Below, piece after piece: positions 9,183 to 13,785 of a DNA stretch of 13,785 nucleotides. Position numbers and translations under genes: made by a program. Within the stretch, counting starts at the first letter, position 1, and every line of letters starts with the position of its first letter. The stretch lies in NCBI GenBank assembly GCA_001970855.1, contig LSSN01002467.1, positions 1 to 13,785 on the forward strand, in the 5' to 3' direction. Source of the stretch: Smittium culicis. Taxonomy: Eukaryota > Kickxellomycota > Harpellomycetes > Harpellales > Legeriomycetaceae. The notes under the pieces were generated by a model. The model saw nothing but the letters and a program-made list of their open reading frames with translations. It had not been told where the DNA came from and did not search any database.

Positions 9183-10187
9183 ATGAAGCTTAACGAAAAT
9201 CTAGTAATCGTAAGAGAATATTCTAAATATTAAAATCGATAGTTTTGAATTTTCTGTGAAAAAAAAAGGTTTTAATTAGTGTCTTTTGTTTATTCAACAT
9301 CTCTAAAATTAAGGAAGGCGAGAAAGTTATTTTGGTACCATATCGCAAGGAACATGTGTTGAAGTATCACGAATGGATGAAATCTCCTGAGCTTTTAGGT
9401 TCGTATTTTCGTTTTATTTGGATTTTTAAAAATTTTCGAATTCTTTTTATGTTTAAACAATTGATTTCGAGCTTTGGTTTAAACGGCATAATTCTAAATA
9501 AAACGTTTTAATTATTCCAATCACCTCAATCATTCAAAAATAAAACAATAGAATTGACTGATTCTGAACCCTTAAGCTTGGAAGAAGAATATGAAATGCA
9601 AGATTCCTGGCATGCTGATGAAAATAGTAAATGTTTTTAGATATTTTATCTTTAATATAAATATGTATTTATATACTTTCAGTCAAATGAGTATAAAATG
9701 CAATGAATCCCCTATAAAAAGTAATAGATACATTATAATTTCCTACTTATCGATGAAACTTTTTTGGGATTTTGTAGAGTGTACGTTTATTTTGCTACAG
9801 AAAAAGCGTAATTTAACCGGATTAGATTTGGACATAACCCTAATGATAGGCGACGTTAATCTATATATTAATGACGATTATAACCCTAAAAGAGCAGAGA
9901 TAGAGGTTATGATAGCAGATAATAAGTTTCGAGGACAGGGAATTGCCCAAGAAGCGCTTGAACTAATGATGAAATTTTCAGTTACAAAAATCGGGATAAC
10001 TACTTTCTACGGCCGCATTCTCGAAAAAAACGCAGCTAGCATCGGCTTGTTCAAAAAGTTGGGTTTTATTCAAACTGAAAGGTCCGAGTTCTTTAAGCAA
10101 GTAACGTTGGAACTACAGTTAGACGACGATAACGTTGAAGAATACAAAAATGCGTACAATTTGGTTAAAGTTCAAAACTATGCATAA
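9183..10187 (+). CDS. NAT9: N-acetyltransferase 9 (GNAT family), four exons
   Basis: This is a GNAT-fold acetyl-CoA-dependent acetyltransferase orthologous to animal NAT9, whose Drosophila counterpart is linked to microtubule stability. Exons are 9183-9209, 9314-9398, 9552-9626 and 9778-10187, giving 198 aa against about 207 in human. Splicing reconstructs the family N-terminus MKLNEN...GEKVILVPY with the same spacing as human NAT9. It also gives LTDSEPLSLEEEYEMQ (39-54), the junction residues NKCTFI (62-67), GDVNLY (87-92) and IEVMIA (104-109). The acetyl-CoA pyrophosphate loop RGQGIA is at 114-119, and FFKQVTLEL is near the C-terminus. All junctions are frame-checked. A later in-frame ATG at 9591 lies inside exon 3 and would drop the conserved N-terminus, so it is not the start. 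The first coding exon has only nine codons. The gene converges on the DNAJC12-like gene, with 258 nt between stops. Confidence 0.95.
9210..9313 (+). other. NAT9 intron 1 (104 nt)
   Basis: Donor GTAAGA, acceptor TTAAG, phase 0. The alternative donor GTAATC at 9204 would remove two residues relative to the family spacing, so GTAAGA is preferred. This is the only one of the eight introns whose acceptor is AAG rather than TAG. Confidence 0.85.
9399..9551 (+). other. NAT9 intron 2 (153 nt)
   Basis: Donor GTTCGT (weak), acceptor AATAG, phase 1. The more consensus-like donor GTATTT at 9403 was tested by frame: it leads to a stop three codons past the junction, so the weak donor is needed. Joining gives ELLELTDSEP, as expected for NAT9. 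Confidence 0.85.
9627..9777 (+). other. NAT9 intron 3 (151 nt)
   Basis: Donor GTAAAT, acceptor TTGTAG, phase 1. Joining gives DENKCTFI, matching the human DDDKCTFI region. An internal TTTCAG ending at 9682 looks like a better acceptor, but it leads to a TGA within three codons. Confidence 0.9.
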
Positions 10188-10332
10188 TTTTTTAAAAAAA
10201 TTATAAAAGTGTTTATTGCTTTACACAATTTATTTATTGTTTTATTAAGAAAAGAAAAAAAATAACAGCTTTACTGATTGAAAATTTTTCAACTCAGCGC
10301 TTTAAAAAAAAAACTAGAATTTTTTAGCAGGG

Positions 10333-10338
10333 TTTATT
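10333..10338 (-). terminator. Candidate poly(A) signal for the DNAJC12-like gene
   Basis: AATAAA on the minus strand (TTTATT on plus) lies 108 nt past the minus-strand stop, within the 258-nt convergent space shared with NAT9. Confidence 0.35.
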
Positions 10339-10445
10339 TTGTATTATAATACATAATATTTATATAGATTATTCCTCTAATACACTTTTTCTTTCATTTT
10401 TAATAATGGAGTTGGTTTACAAAGGTTTGAAGGTTCTATATCATA

Positions 10446-11386
10446 TTAAACCTCATAATTTCTAAATTTTCTATACAAGTCTTCGTTAGGTTGCACAATT
10501 TTTGACTCTTTAAAATCACTGGTCGATTCTATGGTGCTATGATCTTTTCTTGTGTGAATATTATATTCTATTCTTTGTCCGCTGGTATCGTTATTAATCC
10601 AATGTAAACTCTAAATAAACAGTAGTTAGTAATGATTTTACAGTTTTCAGGGTACCAAAAATAAAGAGAAATTATGTCTTTATATGATTTTGGAAAATTA
10701 ATTAGTATCTAATTTATAAATATTTTATATTTAAAAACCAAGTATCAGAATTCCTAGTTGAAATAAGATATTAATAATCAAAAAAGAACATTATTAAACC
10801 TTATTTCCAACGAGCTTTATGTATCGTGGAAAGCTTATTGCAAGCCCAGATGATTTGTAGGCGTCATACATCTTCCTACTGTCGTCGTTGGATAATATCG
10901 AATATGCATAGTTAAGCTCTCTTATTAAGTCAGAATTTTTAGTGTTTAGTTGCCCTTCTAAAACGAATAATTTAGGGTAAATATAAAATATTAAAAATAT
11001 TTTCTAAACTCAGAGGGAGGGAGCAAATATATCTTTCAAGAAATCTTAATGAAATACCACTTCTATTAGACACCTTATCTGGGTGGCAATCTTTGATTTT
11101 TATTCTGTATTCGGACGATATTTGTTCTTTCTAGAAATATTTTATTATTGCTCAATAAATAATCTTGTTTTTATAGAATGGTGTTCTTACAATATCAAAA
11201 AATATAATATTATGTTTTGAATTATATTTAAATCTCTAAATTTTACATGATAAAAAGTAATATTTAGTTCAATTGAAGCTTTAATGTTTGACTTACTGAT
11301 GAACTACTGCAGCAATTCAGCACATCATACAAGCACTTCCCTTGTTTTTCAGTTTGATCGTTGATGTAGCTGTTTATATTGTCCAT
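10446..11386 (-). CDS. DNAJC12: DNAJC12-type J-domain co-chaperone, four exons
   Basis: This is a type III J protein that stimulates Hsp70 ATPase. Animal DNAJC12 partners HSC70 and aromatic amino-acid hydroxylases. No single long frame exists. Exons on the minus strand are 11386-11297, 11130-11058, 10957-10800 and 10610-10446, giving 161 aa (human 198). Phases 0/1/0 agree at every junction. The start MDNINSY resembles human MDAILNY. From the cysteine at 25, spacing to EQI (32-34) and CHPDK (45-49, HPD at 46-48) is identical to human. J-domain helix residues NDDSRKMYD end at 86. The DNAJC12-specific parts follow: a PRY segment near 100, SLHW at 108-111 (human SMHW), and the C-terminus RKFRNYEV at 154-161 (human RKFRNYEI). 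The acidic/basic linker before the C-terminus is shorter than in human. The intron 3 donor is the least certain junction (GTTTAA; GTTGGA four codons earlier is also in phase). Confidence 0.9.
10611..10799 (-). other. DNAJC12-like intron 3 (189 nt)
   Basis: Donor GTTTAA (weak), acceptor ATTTAG, phase 0. The intron carries a perfect TACTAAC branch-point sequence (plus-strand 10625-10631), with the branch A 14 nt before the last intron base. This strongly supports the acceptor. Confidence 0.85.
10958..11057 (-). other. DNAJC12-like intron 2 (100 nt)
   Basis: Donor GTATTT, acceptor TTTTAG, phase 1. It contains a CT-rich patch (plus-strand AGAGGGAGGGAG near 11012-11023). The intron is open in frame for about 27 codons before a TAA, so retention would give a protein ending shortly after HPD. 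Confidence 0.85.
11131..11296 (-). other. DNAJC12-like intron 1 (166 nt)
   Basis: Perfect donor GTAAGT, acceptor TTTCTAG, phase 0. Joining TCA to AAA GAA CAA restores the J-domain spacing exactly. Confidence 0.9.
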
Positions 11387-11773
11387 ATTTATATACACTA
11401 ATTTATGTTTATTATTTAATCGTTGAATGCTTGTGAATTGACGATAATAGCTGTTTTGTAATGGTGCAAATAAGAGTGCCAGAATAATTGGGAATTATAA
11501 CTATTAAGGATAATTTTGTTGGTTATTTTATTATATGGTATGACCTATATTGTATCAATATAACTACGAAAGTATTGATATTTTGCTTTTGTATTTATGG
11601 GCGTGGAGAAGATGGGGGGGGGAGTTGGGATACTAGAGCCGTATAAATAATCTTTAAGAATAAAGGAGTAAATTAAAGCAAGTTTTGTAATCGAAGATAT
11701 GAAAAGTTTGAGTCAAGAATCAAAGAAAAAAAATTAAAAAAACTATAAACTAATAACGACAAACAAAAATTCT

Positions 11774-11828
11774 TAGCCAGATAAAACTATTCAAGGATTC
11801 TTGGTTAGATTCTGCCTTTACTTGGCTA
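11774..11828. repeat. Imperfect inverted repeat
   Basis: TAGCCAGATAAA (11774-11785) pairs with TTTACTTGGCTA (11817-11828) at 10 of 12 positions. The 31-nt loop itself contains the near-palindrome CAAGGATTCTTG. It lies in otherwise empty DNA and its function is unknown. Confidence 0.45.
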
Positions 11829-12193
11829 TAAAAAGCAATCAAACTCACTGAATACCCAATAGTGTTAAAGATAGAACTTTTACAAGCAAAAAACGTAATT
11901 TAATGATATAGTATAATTTTGTCACGTGAAGTAATTTTATACTCTTGTCATGTGCGCTAAATTCGTTTATAGATAAAGTTTAAAGTGAATTATTGTTTGA
12001 AATGACTAAATGGTGATTAGATATTTGGAATTAATTCCTATAAATTCAATTTTTATAATAATTCACAGAGTATTTTATATATAAACATACATATACTTCA
12101 ACATAGATTATTTATCCTCAGTACTCAATATACTCGAAAGCCAAAATACTATGACCTTAATATCTTTTCCATCCAACACTCTTTAAAAAAAAC

Positions 12194-12230
12194 CAATTTG
12201 TTGATTCGTTTATAGTTTATAAACAAATTG
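12194..12230. repeat. Inverted repeat with 9-bp perfect arms
   Basis: CAATTTGTT (12194-12202) and AACAAATTG (12222-12230) are exact reverse complements around a 19-nt A/T-rich loop that contains TTTATAGTTTATAAA. Cruciform or hairpin formation is possible. In AT-rich DNA this may be chance. Confidence 0.5.
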
Positions 12231-12565
12231 ACTATTTTATTTTACTTTACTTTACATAAAACCAATATTTTTCAAAGTCTCGGAATCACAATATTTTTGT
12301 CGAATTCAAGTTGGCTAGATTTGGTAGATCAGAAATAGTCTGCCGCTCGTGGAGCAGTTAAGTCTAAACAGGGGTGAGGATTGATAGTACAATTGAATTG
12401 AAAATATTTTTGACTATATAAGACCGGAACTTTTTTAAAGAGTTTGCTGGTGAAGCGTAATTTAGACTAGATCACATACAAAAGGGTATATAATATATTA
12501 ATGTATGTATGATTAAAAGGGCAAAAAATGGTTTTTATAGATATAAATAGTTTATTAATAGAAAT

Positions 12566-12571
12566 TTTATT
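12566..12571 (-). terminator. Candidate poly(A) signal for SWC5/CFDP1
   Basis: AATAAA on the minus strand lies about 60 nt after the SWC5 stop and downstream of its C-tract. This is the best-placed signal for this transcript. Confidence 0.35.
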
Positions 12572-12614
12572 TTAAAACAAGCGAATAATATAATATATAT
12601 CAGAAGGAAGCAAA

Positions 12615-12626
12615 GGGGGGGGGGGG
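12615..12626 (+). repeat. 12-nt poly-G run
   Basis: There are twelve consecutive G on the plus strand, so C12 in the SWC5 transcript starting 6 nt after its stop codon. Long G/C runs are rare in DNA this AT-rich. Such runs are also slippage-prone, so the exact length is uncertain. Confidence 0.9.
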
Positions 12627-12631
12627 CTAAT

Positions 12632-13431
12632 TCAAGGCTTTTTAAGTGTTTGGATGTATTCGTTTTTTTGATCATTTACACGATCAATAAATTCTAGCTT
12701 CTCAACATACCTAAAAGTAAAGTAGAGTAAATAAGGATTAGATAAAAAAAAACTGGTGAAAGCTTGAAAAATATGTATAAAGGGATAAAATTTAAAAAAT
12801 GAAATATAAAAATGAAATGAAAGGGGCGTTACCCATCCTTGTTGTGGTTTTGCAGCTCAGCTTTAATGTCTTCTTTTTCGACCAATTTATCCCACTTCAT
12901 TTTTGACTGTTCAACAGTGTTTAGTTTTTTCTTGAATGAGGCGCCTACTTCGGCCTCGATTTGGCTGAATTTCGATGGCTTTCTAGCTACAGGCTTAACT
13001 AGCTTTTGTTTTTTTGAATTGTCATTTTCTATTTCTTGCCTGTCCCTTTTTAACTCGTCCTTAGAATCAGGAAGATTCTTATTAGTGACAGTAATTGAAT
13101 TTTTTTCTAAGTTTTGTTTGACTTCTATCTTGGAGGAATCAGTGGCTTCTGGGGCTGAAGCTTCTGTTTCAATGAATCTTCCTTTTCCTTTCCCAGTGAA
13201 ACCTGAATTCGCAGCTTGGCCAGAGGCTGTATTCATTTCGTTCCATATATCGTCTATTTTCTTGATTTTTTCTTGTTGATTTTCTTCTGGTACAGCTTTG
13301 CTTGAGCTTGGGCCTTGAGCTTCGTCTAGCTCGTCATCGGATTCATCTGAATCTAAAGAATCCTCAGGATTAAAGCTGTCATCACTACTGCTACCTGAAA
13401 AATTTCCGTAGTAAAGTTCCTCGAGAGACAT
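12632..13431 (-). CDS. SWC5: SWR1-complex subunit Swc5 / CFDP1 (BCNT-C domain protein)
   Basis: Swc5 (Bucentaur/CFDP1 family) binds H2A-H2B and helps the SWR1 remodeller insert H2A.Z in the nucleus. Exons on the minus strand are 13431-12833 and 12710-12632, giving 225 aa. Residues 14-37 form an acidic Ser/Asp/Glu tail containing DDSFNPED, like the acidic aromatic histone-binding tail of the family. A short conserved IDDIWNEMN segment lies at 59-67. The middle is charged and probably disordered, with basic KKQK (140-143). The BCNT-C domain runs from about 150, with MKWDKLVEKE at 178-187 and HNKDG at 196-200. Exon 1 alone stops at HNKDG. The second exon supplies YVEKLEFIDRV, the expected continuation (compare HNKGKDGYLERxxFLxRV), which confirms the intron. 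The C-terminus is a few residues shorter than the human protein as I recall it. Confidence 0.93.
12711..12832 (-). other. SWC5 intron (122 nt)
   Basis: Donor GTAACG, acceptor CTTTTAG, phase 2, with a CTAAT branch-like site (plus-strand 12737-12741) 27 nt before the acceptor. Without splicing, the frame reads GAT GGG TAA directly through the donor, so retention ends the protein inside BCNT-C. Confidence 0.92.
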
Positions 13432-13785
13432 TATTTGAAGCTCTATTAGGATATGTTAAAGGCTATTATAAGATATGAAAAGTATCCTTAATAGTATTTA
13501 GGTTTATTCTAAACACCATTAGAGTAGTCTTAGTAATTTGCATTTTCAGATTTTGTTGATTCTGCATTATTGGTTTGTATGGTAAATGCCAGCTAATAGC
13601 TGCCTCATTGTTATTCGCCTGCTATATCTGAGAAGCCTCCCTATTTGCTTCTATATACCTTAGAGCCAATGATTTTATTAGGTTTGCGATTATACTGTTT
13701 ATACGAACCTTATTGGCCTTGCAAATCTAAAGGCATGAACAAGTGTTGTAGTTAGGGCATACTCACTACTCTCGCATAATAATAA
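13432..13785. other. Upstream region of SWC5 to window end
   Basis: This should include the SWC5 promoter. The sequence is less AT-rich than other spacers. On the minus strand, several adjacent frames are open but broken by stops: about 28 codons from the window end, then 24 plus 53 codons in one frame separated by a TAG. No family is recognised and no start is convincing, so no gene is called. Confidence 0.45.

Larger units (their letters stand above)
11387..12631. other. AT-rich intergenic region upstream of DNAJC12-like gene
   Basis: About 1.2 kb lies between the DNAJC12-like start and the SWC5 3' end. It holds the DNAJC12 promoter side, the SWC5 3' UTR, a 9-nt G-run at 11614-11622, inverted repeats at 11774-11828 and 12194-12230, a TTTAC tandem near 12239-12255, and a less AT-rich patch at about 12330-12480. 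I see no protein family, tRNA box or snRNA in it. Confidence 0.55.

Noticed and set aside
9591..9777. ATG at 9591 as start of the NAT9 gene, giving a 198-codon unspliced frame
   Set aside because: The first 60 codons of that frame are the end of exon 3 followed by intron 3. The spliced model restores the conserved NAT9 N-terminus. That both models give 198 aa is coincidence.
12330..12480. Possible Sm-type snRNA (AATATTTTTGAC near 12402) in a less AT-rich patch
   Set aside because: The Sm-like word is A/T-rich and likely by chance. No U2, U4 or U5 diagnostic sequence is present upstream.
12839..13279. Plus-strand 146-codon frame opposite SWC5
   Set aside because: It is an F/S-rich mirror of the charged K/E-rich SWC5 sequence; the BCNT-C homology is on the minus strand.
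1..13785. tRNA genes, CRISPR arrays, LTRs or intact transposase genes
   Set aside because: I looked for B-box GGTTCGA words, regularly spaced repeats, long terminal repeats and transposase motifs on both strands and found none convincing.

Overview
This looks like a piece of nuclear chromosome from an AT-rich, intron-containing early-diverging fungus. The PWP2 and steryl-acetyl-hydrolase-like proteins are fungal in character, the standard genetic code fits, gene spacing is loose, and spliceosomal GT-AG introns of 100-191 nt occur. A Zoopagomycota-type (for example Harpellales-like) source is my best guess, with low confidence. I see no rRNA, convincing tRNA, CRISPR array, intact transposon or prokaryotic operon.

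Layout, left to right. PWP2/UTP1 (326-2896, +, one exon) encodes a small-subunit processome WD40 scaffold. Convergent to it is an M17 leucine aminopeptidase (3210-4895, -, one exon); its first plausible ATG is at 4895, and the N-terminus looks like a mitochondrial presequence. About 2 kb of AT-rich DNA follows with no gene I can support, apart from two GC-richer islands. Next is an alpha/beta hydrolase of the hormone-sensitive-lipase family (6881-8352, +, two exons; 426 aa once spliced). After another empty stretch comes a NAT9-type GNAT acetyltransferase (9183-10187, +, four exons, 198 aa). Convergent with it is a gene with no single long reading frame: a DNAJC12-type J-domain co-chaperone (10446-11386, -, four exons, 161 aa). 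It keeps both the HPD motif and the C-terminal KFRNYE motif of the animal proteins. About 1.2 kb of AT-rich DNA with two G-runs and two inverted repeats leads to SWC5/CFDP1 (12632-13431, -, two exons, 225 aa). Its BCNT-C domain is completed only by an intron-separated last exon. The final 350 bp holds the upstream region of SWC5 and a doubtful, interrupted reading frame.

The genes do not form a pathway. They are housekeeping functions placed side by side: rRNA processing, peptide turnover, ester hydrolysis, protein acetylation, Hsp70 co-chaperoning and H2A.Z deposition. I do not see a new biological system. The most interesting points are the intron-hidden DNAJC12 ortholog in a fungal setting, the near-uniform TAG 3' splice sites with nearby CAGs skipped, and the structured GC islands in otherwise empty DNA. 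All splice models come from reading frames and family alignment from memory, not from transcript data.
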